Shown piece after piece: positions 20,106 through 29,484 of a DNA stretch of 64,000 bases (the stretch's first letter is position 1; each line of letters begins with the position of its first letter). The notes under the pieces are model-generated. The model did no database searches, had not been told where the DNA came from, and saw nothing but the letters and a program-made list of their open reading frames with translations. The position numbers were made by a program, and so were the translations under genes. Origin of the DNA: Vibrio sp. CAU 1672 (GTDB lineage Bacteria; Pseudomonadota; Gammaproteobacteria; Enterobacterales; Vibrionaceae); contig NZ_JARHUF010000007.1 of assembly GCF_029223195.1 (NCBI RefSeq), forward strand, positions 62,001-126,000, written 5' to 3'.

Positions 20106-22205
20106 ATGAGTTATTTAGCTTTAGCGCGAAAATGGCGTCCTAACCAATTCAATCAAGTGGTTGGGCAGCGTCATGTACTGACCGCGCTGGAAAATGCGTT
20201 GGCGCAAAACCGCCTCCACCATGCGTATTTGTTCAGCGGAACCCGCGGTGTGGGAAAAACGAGTATTGGCCGCCTGTTTGCTAAAGGCCTTAACTGTGAA
20301 ACCGGCATTACTGCTACCCCGTGTGGGGAGTGCAGTACCTGTCGTGAAATCGATGAGGGCCGCTTTGTCGACCTGCTCGAGATTGACGCCGCCTCTCGCA
20401 CTAAAGTGGAAGACACTCGGGAGTTATTAGATAACGTTCAATATAAGCCAGCCCGTGGCCGGTTTAAAGTGTACCTCATTGATGAGGTACACATGCTTTC
20501 TCGTCATTCGTTTAATGCCTTATTGAAAACGCTGGAAGAGCCGCCAGAATATGTCAAGTTTCTGTTGGCGACCACGGACCCACAGAAACTTCCGGTAACT
20601 ATTCTTTCACGTTGTCTGCAGTTTCATCTCAAGCCGATCAGCATCGATGACATTCACGGCCAGCTTGATCATATCCTGGCCGAAGAACAAGTGGAGGCTG
20701 AAGCGCGTGCGTTGGGGATGATCGCCCATGCGGCGGATGGCAGTATGCGCGATGCCCTGAGCTTAACCGACCAAGCGATTGCACTGGGTAATGGGCGTGT
20801 CCAGGCAGATATCGTTAGCCATATGCTAGGTACGATTGATACCGCTCAGGCTATCCATCTTCTGGAGTCCATCAGCAGTCAGCAAGTACAGCAGGCGATG
20901 GAAAAATTACAGCAAATCGCAGCAAATGGTGTTGAATGGGATGGCCTGTTACAACAATTGGCTAGTCAACTGCATCGAATTGCCATGTATCAGGCACTGC
21001 CTTCCAGCTTGGATCTGGCTCAGCCGGATGCCGAGCGTATTGAGCTGCTGGCGAAAGCCCTAGCACCGCAAGAGGTGCAGCTCTATTACCAAATCGCATT
21101 AAAAGGGCGAGAGGATTTAGCATTGTCGCCCAATGGCCGCGTCGGTATGGAGATGATTGTCTTACGAATGATGGCATTTCGTCCGGTATCGGTTGGTCAG
21201 GCAAACACTATTTCGGCAGCCACACCGGCAAATCAGCCGAGTGTTGTCCAACCTCAGCGGGCACCGCAGTCACAGAATGTACCGCCAGCAAACACCGTCG
21301 CGACTTCACAACCTTCGCCGAACTCTGCGCCTGTGCGTCCGGCGCCCGTTGGCAACGACTCACCTTCACAGGCCGGGCATTCACCGAATCGTAACGATGC
21401 GGCGCAACGACCGCCGCAACCACCCGTGAACGAGTCACTATCTGCTACCGCCGAAACTTTGCCTGCGCAAGAAGCAGCGCCGCAGGGCGGAGTAAGTGGA
21501 TTGCGTCATCAGCTACGTTCACAGCGCCGCGGGCTTCAGCAACAGTCCGCACAAGGCAATGGTGGTGTAAAAAAGCCTAAAGCGGCATCTGAACAGAAAG
21601 AGTCGGTCATTGATCGCCTTGCGCAGCTGCATGGAAGTGCAAACCAGGTGCCGCCGAAGTTTACTTCACAGCCAGACCCGGTGAGTGTGGATGAGGACGA
21701 GGCGTATCGTTGGCGGCCGAGCAAGCAAGTTGAAGAAGTCGCCACCACTGAGTTGACCCCGACCCAACTTAAGCAGGCTCTTGAGCATGAGAAGACACCA
21801 GAAATGGTACAGAAACTGGTGAAAGAGTCGCTGGAGCTAAACGAGTGGGCCCTGCTGATTAGTCAAATGGCCATGCCTAAGCTGGTCGAGCAGTTGGCGC
21901 TTAACTCGGCGTATCAAAAACAAGGCACATCAGTGTCCTTACATCTCCGTCCTCATCAGGCACACCTCAACACGGACAGAGCGCAGAGTGAGCTGCATAA
22001 AGCACTGAATGAAGTGCTGGGTGAGGAGTGCCATCTTAGTGTTGAAATTGGAGACAGCGGAGAAACCCCGCTAGAGTTAAGAGACAGGCTCTATCAGGAA
22101 AAATTACAGCAAGCGTTGCACAGCCTCGAAAGCGACCCAACGGTGCAATTTATCGAGCGTCGCTTTGCGGCGACGCTGGACAGGGATAGCGTTCGCCCTA
22201 TCTAA
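20106..22205 (+). CDS. dnaX: DNA polymerase III subunits tau (full frame) and gamma (by frameshift)
   Basis: Tau/gamma is the motor of the clamp loader, and tau also holds the polymerase cores and the DnaB helicase. Walker A is GTRGVGKTSI (about residues 45-54). The zinc site is CETGITATPCGECSTC, Walker B is LIDEVHML, and a sensor-1 ATTD follows. A long Pro/Gln/Ala-rich linker (about 370-500) leads to the tau-specific C-terminal domain. At 699 residues tau is somewhat longer than in E. coli. An A AAA AAG slippery site followed at once by a -1-frame stop would give a gamma of about 491 residues. Confidence 0.96.
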   Translation: MSYLALARKWRPNQFNQVVGQRHVLTALENALAQNRLHHAYLFSGTRGVGKTSIGRLFAKGLNCETGITATPCGECSTCREIDEGRFVDLLEIDAASRTKVEDTRELLDNVQYKPARGRFKVYLIDEVHMLSRHSFNALLKTLEEPPEYVKFLLATTDPQKLPVTILSRCLQFHLKPISIDDIHGQLDHILAEEQVEAEARALGMIAHAADGSMRDALSLTDQAIALGNGRVQADIVSHMLGTIDTAQAIHLLESISSQQVQQAMEKLQQIAANGVEWDGLLQQLASQLHRIAMYQALPSSLDLAQPDAERIELLAKALAPQEVQLYYQIALKGREDLALSPNGRVGMEMIVLRMMAFRPVSVGQANTISAATPANQPSVVQPQRAPQSQNVPPANTVATSQPSPNSAPVRPAPVGNDSPSQAGHSPNRNDAAQRPPQPPVNESLSATAETLPAQEAAPQGGVSGLRHQLRSQRRGLQQQSAQGNGGVKKPKAASEQKESVIDRLAQLHGSANQVPPKFTSQPDPVSVDEDEAYRWRPSKQVEEVATTELTPTQLKQALEHEKTPEMVQKLVKESLELNEWALLISQMAMPKLVEQLALNSAYQKQGTSVSLHLRPHQAHLNTDRAQSELHKALNEVLGEECHLSVEIGDSGETPLELRDRLYQEKLQQALHSLESDPTVQFIERRFAATLDRDSVRPI
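21569..21580 (+). promoter_or_regulatory. programmed -1 frameshift site in dnaX
   Basis: The zero frame reads GTA AAA AAG CCT, so the heptamer A AAA AAG is positioned exactly as in E. coli dnaX. After a -1 slip the ribosome reads GCC then TAA (21578-21580), ending gamma. AAGG at 21553-21556, about 12 bases upstream, could serve as the stimulatory Shine-Dalgarno-like element. I did not find a convincing downstream stem-loop. Confidence 0.8.
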
Positions 22206-22287
22206 AAAAACAAGCGAATGGGGTTGATAAGTTTATCCTGTAACCCCATTTACTGATGCAACACCCAACGAAACCAGAGAGATAAGC

Positions 22288-22617
22288 ATGTTTGGTAAAG
22301 GCGGTATGGGCAATCTAATGAAGCAAGCCCAGCAAATGCAAGAGCGTATGCAAAAGCTTCAAGAAGAAATTGCGAATATGGAAGTGACTGGCGAGTCAGG
22401 CGCGGGTCTGGTCAAAGTGACGATCACCGGCAGTCATAGCGTGCGTCGTGTTGAGATCGATGAAAGCTTGATGGAAGACGACAAAGAGATGCTGGAAGAT
22501 TTGATTGCGGCCGCATTCAACGATGCAGCTCGTCGCGTTGAAGAAACTCAAAAAGAGAAAATGGCTTCTGTAACTGGCGGTATGCAACTACCACCAGGCA
22601 TGAAAATGCCATTCTAA
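22288..22617 (+). CDS. ybaB: YbaB/EbfC nucleoid-associated protein
   Basis: YbaB family dimers bind DNA as small nucleoid-associated proteins. The 109-residue product starts with the glycine/methionine-rich [21 protein letters not shown], has an amphipathic helix, the central [17 protein letters not shown] strand block, and ends [13 protein letters not shown], all typical. It sits between dnaX and recR, as expected. Confidence 0.95.
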   Translation: MFGKGGMGNLMKQAQQMQERMQKLQEEIANMEVTGESGAGLVKVTITGSHSVRRVEIDESLMEDDKEMLEDLIAAAFNDAARRVEETQKEKMASVTGGMQLPPGMKMPF

Positions 22618-22649
22618 TCCGTCGATTTTTATAACATAGCGGATAATCA

Positions 22650-23249
22650 ATGCGAACCAGTCATATGCTGGAACAGTTAATGGAGGCCTTACGATGTCTG
22701 CCTGGGGTTGGTCCCAAGTCGGCACAACGTATGGCCTTTCATTTGTTACAGCGCGATAGAAAAGGTGGCCTGCAGCTTGCTGATGCGCTGAGCCAGGCCA
22801 TGACCGAAATTGGCCATTGTCGCGAGTGCCGAACTTTTACTGAAGAAGAGATCTGCCATATCTGTACTAATCCGAAGCGTCAGGAAAACGGGCAGATTTG
22901 TGTGGTAGAAAGCCCGGCAGACATTGCTGCCGTTGAGGCCACCGGCCAATATTCCGGCCGATATTTCGTGTTGATGGGGCATTTATCCCCTTTAGATGGT
23001 ATTGGCCCGAGCGATATCGGTTTGGATGTGCTCGATTACCGTTTGCGGCAGGGTGATGTTACCGAGGTTATCCTCGCAACCAACCCTACCGTAGAGGGGG
23101 AGGCCACGGCACATTATATTGCTGAGTTATGCCACCAACATGAGGTAGCAGCCAGTCGTATCGCTCATGGTGTGCCGGTTGGTGGTGAACTAGAGTTGGT
23201 GGACGGGACTACGCTGTCACATTCTTTGTTAGGCCGACAAAAAATCTGA
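22650..23249 (+). CDS. recR: recombination mediator RecR
   Basis: RecR acts with RecF and RecO to load RecA on gapped DNA coated with SSB. It has the N-terminal helix-hairpin-helix ([20 protein letters not shown]), a four-cysteine zinc motif (CRECRTF and CHIC, about residues 57-72), a Toprim domain starting at [10 protein letters not shown], and the C-terminal Walker-like region. At 199 residues it is full length. It is 32 bases after ybaB, with a strong terminator behind. Confidence 0.96.
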   Translation: MRTSHMLEQLMEALRCLPGVGPKSAQRMAFHLLQRDRKGGLQLADALSQAMTEIGHCRECRTFTEEEICHICTNPKRQENGQICVVESPADIAAVEATGQYSGRYFVLMGHLSPLDGIGPSDIGLDVLDYRLRQGDVTEVILATNPTVEGEATAHYIAELCHQHEVAASRIAHGVPVGGELELVDGTTLSHSLLGRQKI

Positions 23250-23252
23250 TTT

Positions 23253-23283
23253 AAAAGCCGCTCGGTTGAGCGGCTTTTTTTAA
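23253..23283 (+). terminator. terminator after recR
   Basis: AAAAGCCGCTC and GAGCGGCTTTT pair around GGTT, followed by more T residues. Confidence 0.9.
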
Positions 23284-23310
23284 TTTTGGGTTTGGCCAGT
23301 GTTTACCTGA

Positions 23311-23559
23311 TCAGGTCAGTTGTTCCAGTTCGGTAATGTTCTTCAGCGCCTGTTGGTTGGTTTGGCCGCATACAACCGGACAAGGTTTGAAGTCATGGCA
23401 TACTTTCGGTCTTTCTGGTTTGCCGAATAACTGGCACAAATTATCGTCGTTGAGTTGTACGCAGCGCACACCTGCCGGTTTGCCTTTCGGCATGCCTGGT
23501 ATAGGAGAGGAGATACTCGGGGCAATACAACATGCACCACAGCCTAAACGACAATCCAT
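23311..23559 (-). CDS. YkgJ family cysteine-cluster protein
   Basis: An 82-residue protein with the start MDCRLGCGACC and further cysteines in VRCVQL, NLCQLF, KVCHDFKPCPVVC. This is the UPF0153/YkgJ pattern proposed to bind zinc or an iron-sulfur cluster; function is not established. The ATG at 23559 is preceded by GAGG at good spacing, and a GTG one codon upstream is possible. It is convergent with recR. Confidence 0.85.
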   Translation of the reverse strand: MDCRLGCGACCIAPSISSPIPGMPKGKPAGVRCVQLNDDNLCQLFGKPERPKVCHDFKPCPVVCGQTNQQALKNITELEQLT

Positions 23560-23678
23560 CACAATAACCTCAAAAAAAGAAGTGGGCCATTATCGATGTT
23601 TTGCCGCAAATTGGAAGGGTAAGCCGAGAAAAAACTATTTCCGTTAGCGAGCGCCGCTTGCTTCAGTCAGTCGCTTGA

Positions 23679-23930
23679 TTAACCTCTGAGGAACCGGTTG
23701 TAGATAAACAGCAGCACGAAAGCGCCGAATGTGGCAATCAAAATGCTGCCAATATTGATGCCGGTAGCACTGCCGAGGCCAAGAAAGCTGCCGATAAACC
23801 CGCCGACAAACGCACCGACAATACCGAGCAGCATCGTCGCAATCCACCCTCCGCCGTCGCGGCCGGGCATCAGCCATTTGGCTAGTGCGCCCGCAATCAG
23901 ACCAAGAATGATCCAGGAAAGAATACCCAT
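23679..23930 (-). CDS. GlsB/YeaQ/YmgE family stress-response membrane protein
   Basis: An 83-residue glycine-rich membrane protein with three helices: SWIILGLIAGALAKWLMPG, WIATMLLGIVGAFVGGFIGSFLG, and IGSILIATFGAFVLLFIYN. This is the transglycosylase-associated/YeaQ family, often induced by stress and of unknown biochemical role. It stands alone. The open frame on the same strand at 23644-23877 is a shadow. Confidence 0.9.
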   Translation of the reverse strand: MGILSWIILGLIAGALAKWLMPGRDGGGWIATMLLGIVGAFVGGFIGSFLGLGSATGINIGSILIATFGAFVLLFIYNRFLRG

Positions 23931-24117
23931 GTGTGCACCTTACACTTTGTTATCCGGAGTTTTGATTACACTTAAGCATAGACCCTTCAGCGATAGTTGC
24001 TTGCGGTAAACGTGACTGTTGCTCAAGCCATGGCGGTTTGTTTCTGGTATTTAATCTTGTTGCCTTAGATCGGAATGTGTCGAAATCAGGGGGAAATGCG
24101 TTACTGGAAATGCTGTA

Positions 24118-24146
24118 TAAAAATCCCAGTGTTTTACCACTGGGAT
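24118..24146 (-). terminator. terminator after ycgN
   Basis: On the minus strand ATCCCAGTG and CACTGGGAT pair around GTAAAA, followed by TTTTTAT. Confidence 0.8.
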
Positions 24147-24175
24147 GATGAGAAGGTAGAGTTGTTCAGGGCGCT

Positions 24176-24655
24176 TCAGCGCTCCTGTGGGCTTTGATCG
24201 TCGCGAGCGATTTCTACTTGTTCACGATCGGGATGATTTAAAATGTGGTCTTCCCAGTTCACCACATCAATTTCGTAAACCACTTTATTGCGCACACTTT
24301 CCCCTGCGGCGTGCATTGCAGATTTAGAGCCGGTCAATAGCGGGTGCCACTCGGGAAGCGGTTGACGGTTGGCTAACAGGCGATAAGCACAGGTGTGTGG
24401 CAGCCATTCAAAGTCTTCAATGTCTTCACGAGTCAGTTTGGTGCACTCTTCACCGGAGGTAAAACGGTTTGGATAATCTTTGCAGCTGCAGGTTTTGCTG
24501 TTTAACCAGCTGCAGGCAACGTTGGTGTAGTAAATTTCGTCAGTGTCTTCATCCATCAGCTTGTGCAAACAACACTTACCACACTGGTCGCAAAGAGATT
24601 CCCACTCTTCGTCGTTCATTTCTTCAAGTGTTTTTTGTTCCCAGAATGGAATCAT
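24176..24655 (-). CDS. ycgN: YcgN (UPF0260) cysteine-cluster protein
   Basis: A 159-residue protein of the UPF0260/YkgJ superfamily, function unknown, with cysteines likely to bind a metal ([12 protein letters not shown], then [17 protein letters not shown] and the later C in HTCAYRLL). I start at the ATG at 24655 ([13 protein letters not shown]), which fits the family N-terminus. An upstream extension of 28 codons would run through the promoter at 24695-24723. Confidence 0.9.
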   Translation of the reverse strand: MIPFWEQKTLEEMNDEEWESLCDQCGKCCLHKLMDEDTDEIYYTNVACSWLNSKTCSCKDYPNRFTSGEECTKLTREDIEDFEWLPHTCAYRLLANRQPLPEWHPLLTGSKSAMHAAGESVRNKVVYEIDVVNWEDHILNHPDREQVEIARDDQSPQER

Positions 24656-24694
24656 AATGCCTACCCAGTTTTTCGAGTGTACCAAAGAGGCAAC

Positions 24695-24723
24695 GTTATA
24701 TATATGAAGCGCGCAAAGTGCAA
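24695..24723 (-). promoter_or_regulatory. sigma70-type promoter for ycgN
   Basis: On the minus strand TTGCAC (24718-24723) lies 17 bases before TATAAC (24695-24700), about 40 bases upstream of the ycgN ATG. Confidence 0.65.
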
Positions 24724-24885
24724 GCGATTCTTTGCACACTTACCTTCCGCCAGCACAAACAAGGCTTTGCCTAAGCCTGATGTTTTTTTATTCCCGATCC
24801 ATTTCCACTTCAGGCCGGGAGGCTCTGGGTGCTTATGGCCGTGGCTTGAGTGCTCCATTTAGTGAGGTTAGTCACAAAACACTTT

Positions 24886-24927
24886 ACTTAGCGTGCTAAC
24901 TAATTTAAATTGGTTAGTACGCTAAGT
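24886..24927. promoter_or_regulatory. 42-bp palindromic operator with two SlyA-type boxes
   Basis: Two abutting 21-base arms (24886-24906 and 24907-24927) are inverted copies with two mismatches. Each holds a TTAGC-type 12-mer: TTAGCGTGCTAA at 24888-24899 and TTAGTACGCTAA at 24914-24925. The first resembles the SlyA consensus TTAGCAAGCTAA. It lies directly before the ribosome site of the marR-family gene, so autoregulation and control of the efflux operon are likely. Confidence 0.8.
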
Positions 24928-24941
24928 AATAGGAGTGAGCA

Positions 24942-25397
24942 ATGATTCAGAGTGTCGATATGTTAAGGGAACTCTCGCTGGCAGAACAATTAGCCCGGGT
25001 TGCCCGTTTGTGGAAAATGGTTGCGGACCGGGAACTGGCACCGCTTGGCCTGACTCATCCGCGCTGGACAGCATTGTGGAAGCTGCAACGTTTGGGCGAT
25101 CACGTCAGCCAGAAAACGCTGGCCGAGGCGCTGGAAATTGAGCTGGCTTCGCTGATGCGCACTCTGAAACAGCTTGAAGAGCAGTCGCTCATTACCCGAA
25201 AAGGTTGTGAGGAGGATAAGCGGGTTCGAATCGTAAGCTTAACTCCGGCGGGCAACGCGCTGCTTGAGCAGATGGAAGATAAAATTTTGCAGGTGCGTCG
25301 GACCTTACTTGCCGATATTGATGAATCACAATTGGAGGTAATTCGCACGGCTTTGGGGCAGATGGCCCATAACGCCCTGGATGCCCTTAACGATTAA
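24942..25397 (+). CDS. MarR/SlyA family transcriptional regulator
   Basis: A 151-residue winged-helix regulator resembling SlyA: LTHPRWTALWKLQRLGDHVSQKTLAEALEIE, with the recognition helix in LASLMRTLKQLEEQSLITRK and the wing in EEDKRVRIVSLTPAG. Such proteins repress efflux genes and lose DNA affinity on binding small phenolic ligands. It precedes an HlyD-type adaptor by 31 bases and a DUF2955 permease, so it most likely controls that pump through the palindrome upstream. AGGAG precedes the ATG. Confidence 0.92.
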   Translation: MIQSVDMLRELSLAEQLARVARLWKMVADRELAPLGLTHPRWTALWKLQRLGDHVSQKTLAEALEIELASLMRTLKQLEEQSLITRKGCEEDKRVRIVSLTPAGNALLEQMEDKILQVRRTLLADIDESQLEVIRTALGQMAHNALDALND

Positions 25398-25428
25398 TTT
25401 CCCCACTTTTTCAGAGAAATCAATAATT

Positions 25429-26487
25429 ATGACGCCAGATCAGAAATTTGCCCGCTGGATCAAGTACTCCTGCTGCGGGTTTGCCATTGTCTTTGCTTAC
25501 TTTCTTATTGCGGATTTGGTGATGCCGTTGACGCCCCAGGCGATGGTTACCCGGGTGGTAACCAAAGTCGCACCGCGGGTCAGCGGACCCATCACCCAGC
25601 TTTATGTTGCGAACAATCAGCTTATTCATAAAGGAGCGCCATTGTTTGAGATTGATCCCGAGCCGTATCGTTTAGCGGTAGAACAAGCTCAGCTTAACTT
25701 AGAGCGTGTCAGCCAGGATAACCAGAAACTTGATGCCACTATTGCCGCGGCACAAGCCAACCTGAAAGCCAGTAAAGTGGTACTGGAGCAGCGTGAGCGT
25801 GAAGCATTGCGTCTGAACACTCTGTTTCATCGTCATGGTATCTCTCAACAGCACCGTGATGATGCGGAAAGTGCTGCCACTGCCGCCAAAGCAAACTGGC
25901 TGGCCGCACAGGCGCGGGTTAAAGAGTTAGAGGTGAGCCGCGGTGAAAATGTCGATGAGAATGTAGCAATACGGGTGGCGAAAAACCAGTTGCAACAGGC
26001 ACTGTTAAACCTCTCCTATACCCAGGTGCTGGCGGAGCAGGATGGCGTGGTTACGAATGTGCAGTTAAAACCGGGTGCTTATGCTGCCGCCGGAACCCCG
26101 TTGATTGCACTGGTGTCCGAACAAGTGGATGTGATCGCAGATTTCCGTGAGAAAAGCCTGCGTCATTTTGAGCGTGACAGCAAAGCACTGGTGGCTTTCG
26201 ACAGCCGGCCAGGGGAGGTGTTTGAGGCGCAAATCACCAGCCTGGATGCCGGGGTGAGTTCTGGCCAGTTTGACGCAAACGGGCAACTGGCAACCCCGAG
26301 CAGTTCAAACCGCTGGGTACGAGACGCGCAGCGGATGAGGCTCCATCTGGCGGTCGAGCAGGTGGCCGAGCATAATTTGCCAGCCGGTGCCAGGGCTACC
26401 GTACAGCTGCTGCCAGATGCTCCTGTGGCACTTTGGTTTGCCCATTTGCAGATCCGGTTGCTCAGTTCACTGCATTACATCTATTGA
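25429..26487 (+). CDS. HlyD/EmrA-type membrane fusion protein
   Basis: A periplasmic adaptor of 352 residues. It has one N-terminal membrane helix (about 13-33), a lipoyl/barrel-sandwich half (VAPRVSGPITQLYVANNQLIHKGAPLFEID), a helical hairpin (about 85-180), and the second lipoyl half plus beta barrel (LAEQDGVVTNVQLKPGAYAAAGTPLIALV). Such adaptors link inner-membrane pumps to outer-membrane channels. I start at the ATG at 25429, because the earlier in-frame start lies inside the regulator gene. It overlaps nothing and is 12 bases from the next gene, its likely partner. Confidence 0.9.
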   Translation: MTPDQKFARWIKYSCCGFAIVFAYFLIADLVMPLTPQAMVTRVVTKVAPRVSGPITQLYVANNQLIHKGAPLFEIDPEPYRLAVEQAQLNLERVSQDNQKLDATIAAAQANLKASKVVLEQREREALRLNTLFHRHGISQQHRDDAESAATAAKANWLAAQARVKELEVSRGENVDENVAIRVAKNQLQQALLNLSYTQVLAEQDGVVTNVQLKPGAYAAAGTPLIALVSEQVDVIADFREKSLRHFERDSKALVAFDSRPGEVFEAQITSLDAGVSSGQFDANGQLATPSSSNRWVRDAQRMRLHLAVEQVAEHNLPAGARATVQLLPDAPVALWFAHLQIRLLSSLHYIY

Positions 26488-26499
26488 TCGGGAGGGGGT

Positions 26500-27537
26500 A
26501 TGAAGCTTTGGGATCACCCCATGTCGGACAATGATTTGAGGCAATGCCTGCGGATTGCGACAGGCGCCACGGTTGGTTTTATGCTGTGCAAACTGTTTGG
26601 TTGGGGCTACGGGGTGTTTTTCACGGTTACGCCGATGTTGTTGCTTGGCATGATTCCGGTGATGAGCCTGCACGCCGCGCGTCAACTGGTGTTTTCTGCC
26701 GTGATCTGCGGGGCGGAAGTCGGCCTGATTGGTGGGGTGTTTGGCGATTTCCCTTCCCTCATGACAATACTGGTATTTGGTTTGTTTCTTTATAAATTTG
26801 CCTGTATGTCAAAAGGCAGTCTGTTTTTGTTCGGGGCCAATAGTGTGCTGAGCTTAAGCATTATGCTCCATTTTGCCAGTTATCCGACCACGGATCTGAA
26901 CGATTTGATAGCGACCAACTTCCAGGCCAACCTGCTGTCAGTCCTGATTGCTTATCTGGTTGGCTGGATGATTCCCGATGTCGCTCCCCGTCAGCTACCG
27001 TTTAAGCCCCCGGCACCGAAGCAAAAGCACCGGATGCGTCATGAAGCGTTAATGGGGGCGACGATCGCGACGTTTTCTTTTGTGGTGTTTCAAAGTGCCA
27101 ATTTGCTCGATTCGTTGTCTGCCCAGGCGACTACGATCCTGCTGTTGTTTCCGATGCACTGGAATGGGGCGCTCAGTTATGCCCGTAAGCGGGCGATGGG
27201 GACCATGCTAGGGGTCACATTTGGTATTGGTGTCCAACTGCTACTTTATGACTGGTCCGGTTCGCTGGTGCTTATTATCCCGCTGATGTGGATTGGCGCG
27301 ATGCTGTTTGGTTACCTGCATGTCAAAGAGTCGAGCGGATCCGGGGCCGGCTTTGGTGGTTTGACCACCCTCGGGATCCTGTTTGGTCAGTATCTGGCAC
27401 CGGATAATGACGTAATTTTTAGTGCATTGTATCGGGTTAGCAGCATTCTCTTCGCTATAGTGGCCACCCTGTTGGTCACCTATGCGGTACATCGGTTGCT
27501 TAACCGTTTTGAGTATTTGCGTTTTGGTGAGTCATAA
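26500..27537 (+). CDS. DUF2955 domain membrane permease (FUSC-like)
   Basis: A 345-residue protein with about nine hydrophobic helices in two clusters separated by a hydrophilic loop (about 165-185), the layout of FUSC/DUF2955 proteins related to AaeB. Such proteins act with an HlyD-type adaptor, here the preceding gene, in export of aromatic acids or similar compounds. The substrate is inferred only by analogy. The strong GGGAGGGGG ribosome site fixes the start. It is the last gene of the MarR-controlled operon. Confidence 0.85.
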   Translation: MKLWDHPMSDNDLRQCLRIATGATVGFMLCKLFGWGYGVFFTVTPMLLLGMIPVMSLHAARQLVFSAVICGAEVGLIGGVFGDFPSLMTILVFGLFLYKFACMSKGSLFLFGANSVLSLSIMLHFASYPTTDLNDLIATNFQANLLSVLIAYLVGWMIPDVAPRQLPFKPPAPKQKHRMRHEALMGATIATFSFVVFQSANLLDSLSAQATTILLLFPMHWNGALSYARKRAMGTMLGVTFGIGVQLLLYDWSGSLVLIIPLMWIGAMLFGYLHVKESSGSGAGFGGLTTLGILFGQYLAPDNDVIFSALYRVSSILFAIVATLLVTYAVHRLLNRFEYLRFGES

Positions 27538-27753
27538 CTGAACGATTCATTGCCGACTCTGTGAGTGTCGGCTGATATGCTGTTAGTATTTGCGTTAAAT
27601 CAGTGCCTTGTGTCCCAGCTTTGCTCACCGGAGCGAGCTTTCGCCCTTGCAAATCACCATGGTGTTGTAGAATTAGAGTTAACTATGACCCAGAACTCAC
27701 CGTCGGCCTTATCCAACCGTCGGCAGGTGAGCTTAATCGCTTGTGAGGTAGTA

Positions 27754-29439
27754 ATGACGTCTCTCTTCGCTCTTAACGAACGTCGCGTGCCTGCCGGTGT
27801 ATGGCTCTTTGTTATGCTGTTCGCGCTATGTTTTTTGCCTGTTCATGCCAATGAGGAAGAGCGTTCTGCCGAGCTTTCTCCGGGCGAGCGCATCATTGAG
27901 CAGATTAATACCGATATTCGCGAGCTATCCGGCTCTTTAGCGTTGGCGCATGGCGATGAACATGATGCGCTGCAATTACAACTTTTCCAGAAAAATGAGG
28001 AGTTGCGAGGACAGATCGCTTCAGCGATCAGAAGCCAGTCAATCCCGCGCGAAACTTTGATTGAGCTGGTTGCTACTCAAGCTAATTATTCGAACCATGC
28101 GAAGAAGTACCTGGAAGAGAAAGTGAAAGCATTGATCAGCCAGTTAAACGAGGCCAAAGATGAAGAGAAACTTGATCTGCTGAATGATTACCGGGAACTG
28201 CAGCAATATTTAGATAATGCGTATAACGCCAGCTGGCAGAACCTGTCCTGGATGCAAGAGCTGGGCATTTCCAATAGCAAAGCGGAACAGGCGTTGAGTG
28301 AACAGGTTGATAAACGCATGCGCTTGCTGTCGGCATCTGTCGACTACCTTAAGCAACAAAATAATCTGGTCAGCAGCCAGCTGGCATCCAGACCAGAGTC
28401 CGAAAAGGCCGCATTGCAGCTCAGTCAAATGATAGTCAAACAGCGCCTGGCAATTGCGACTGACAGCTTACGTACATTTACCGCGATTGCAGATAAAATG
28501 GGCCTGGAAACCTCAGAGTACAAGCGGCAGATATTCGAAGTGACCGGCAGTATTACCCAGGATTTACTCGACTCCAAAGTCATGCTGTCGATCCTCAGCC
28601 ATTGGTCAGAGCGGGCATTAGACTGGCTGGCTGAGAACGCTTTGCAGCACGTATTCCAGTTGCTGGTATTTGCGCTTATTCTGCTGATTGCCAATGCTTT
28701 TGCCAAGCTGGCGCGCAAAGTGGTCGGCAAGGCTGTCGGCTCAAAGAACCTGAAACTGTCCCATTTGATGCAAGACTTCTTTATCTCCATGTCCGGCAAA
28801 GTCGTATGGGTGATTGGGATCATGGTCGGTCTGTCGCAGATTGGCCTCAATCTGGCGCCGATACTGACCGGTTTCGGTATCGCCGGGGTGATCATCGGTT
28901 TTGCGTTGCAAGATACCTTATCCAATTTTGCTGCCGGGATGATGCTACTGATCTATCGTCCGTTTGATGTCGGCGATTTTGTCTATGCCGGCGGGGTGGA
29001 TGGCAAGGTCAGCCATATGAGCCTGGTTAATACCACTATTCGTACTTTCGATAACCAGATCATTATTGTGCCGAACAGCAAAATCTGGGGTGATGTGATC
29101 AAAAACGTCACTCACGAACGCATCCGCCGGGTGGATATGGTATTTGGCATCGGTTACAGCGATGATTTGCTGAAAGCCGAGTCTGTCCTGACGGATATTA
29201 TCGTTTCTCATCCTTCTGTGCTACAAAGCCCGGAGCCGGTGATCAAAGTCCATACGCTCAATACCTCTTCGGTCGATTTTGTGGTTCGCCCCTGGGTAAA
29301 AACGGATGATTATTGGGATGTCTACTGGGACGTGACCAAAGAGGTCAAGCTGCGCTTTGATCGTGAAGGGATCTCGATTCCTTTCCCACAGCAGGATGTG
29401 CATCTGCATATGGTGAAAGGTGGCCATCAAGACGCCTGA
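27754..29439 (+). CDS. MscS family mechanosensitive ion channel
   Basis: A 561-residue protein with a signal peptide (about 12-35). A periplasmic coiled-coil domain follows (about 40-280), then several membrane helices and the MscS core: GIAGVIIGFALQDTLSNFAAGMMLLIYRPFDVGDFV, with the beta domain NTTIRTFDNQIIIVPNSKIWG. MscS channels release solutes on hypo-osmotic shock; the periplasmic helical part marks a larger subfamily. I start at the ATG at 27754 behind GAGG. The frame is open further upstream but that stretch has no signal peptide at its front. The 216 bases upstream show nothing else clear. Confidence 0.9.
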   Translation: MTSLFALNERRVPAGVWLFVMLFALCFLPVHANEEERSAELSPGERIIEQINTDIRELSGSLALAHGDEHDALQLQLFQKNEELRGQIASAIRSQSIPRETLIELVATQANYSNHAKKYLEEKVKALISQLNEAKDEEKLDLLNDYRELQQYLDNAYNASWQNLSWMQELGISNSKAEQALSEQVDKRMRLLSASVDYLKQQNNLVSSQLASRPESEKAALQLSQMIVKQRLAIATDSLRTFTAIADKMGLETSEYKRQIFEVTGSITQDLLDSKVMLSILSHWSERALDWLAENALQHVFQLLVFALILLIANAFAKLARKVVGKAVGSKNLKLSHLMQDFFISMSGKVVWVIGIMVGLSQIGLNLAPILTGFGIAGVIIGFALQDTLSNFAAGMMLLIYRPFDVGDFVYAGGVDGKVSHMSLVNTTIRTFDNQIIIVPNSKIWGDVIKNVTHERIRRVDMVFGIGYSDDLLKAESVLTDIIVSHPSVLQSPEPVIKVHTLNTSSVDFVVRPWVKTDDYWDVYWDVTKEVKLRFDREGISIPFPQQDVHLHMVKGGHQDA

Positions 29440-29442
29440 GCG

Positions 29443-29466
29443 AAAGAGCGCCTGATGGCGCTCTTA
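29443..29466. terminator. bidirectional terminator between mscS and the glyoxalase gene
   Basis: AAGAGCGCC and GGCGCTCTT pair around TGAT; both strands have short T tails. Confidence 0.7.
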
Positions 29467-29484
29467 TCATTGAATGCCGAGACG

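Noticed and set aside
24661..24858. 65-residue minus-strand frame upstream of ycgN
   Set aside because: It runs through a good sigma70 promoter for ycgN and lacks a ribosome site; no family features seen.
27565..27753. N-terminal extension of the MscS protein
   Set aside because: A signal peptide begins at the ATG at 27754, which also has GAGG upstream; the extension has no family match.
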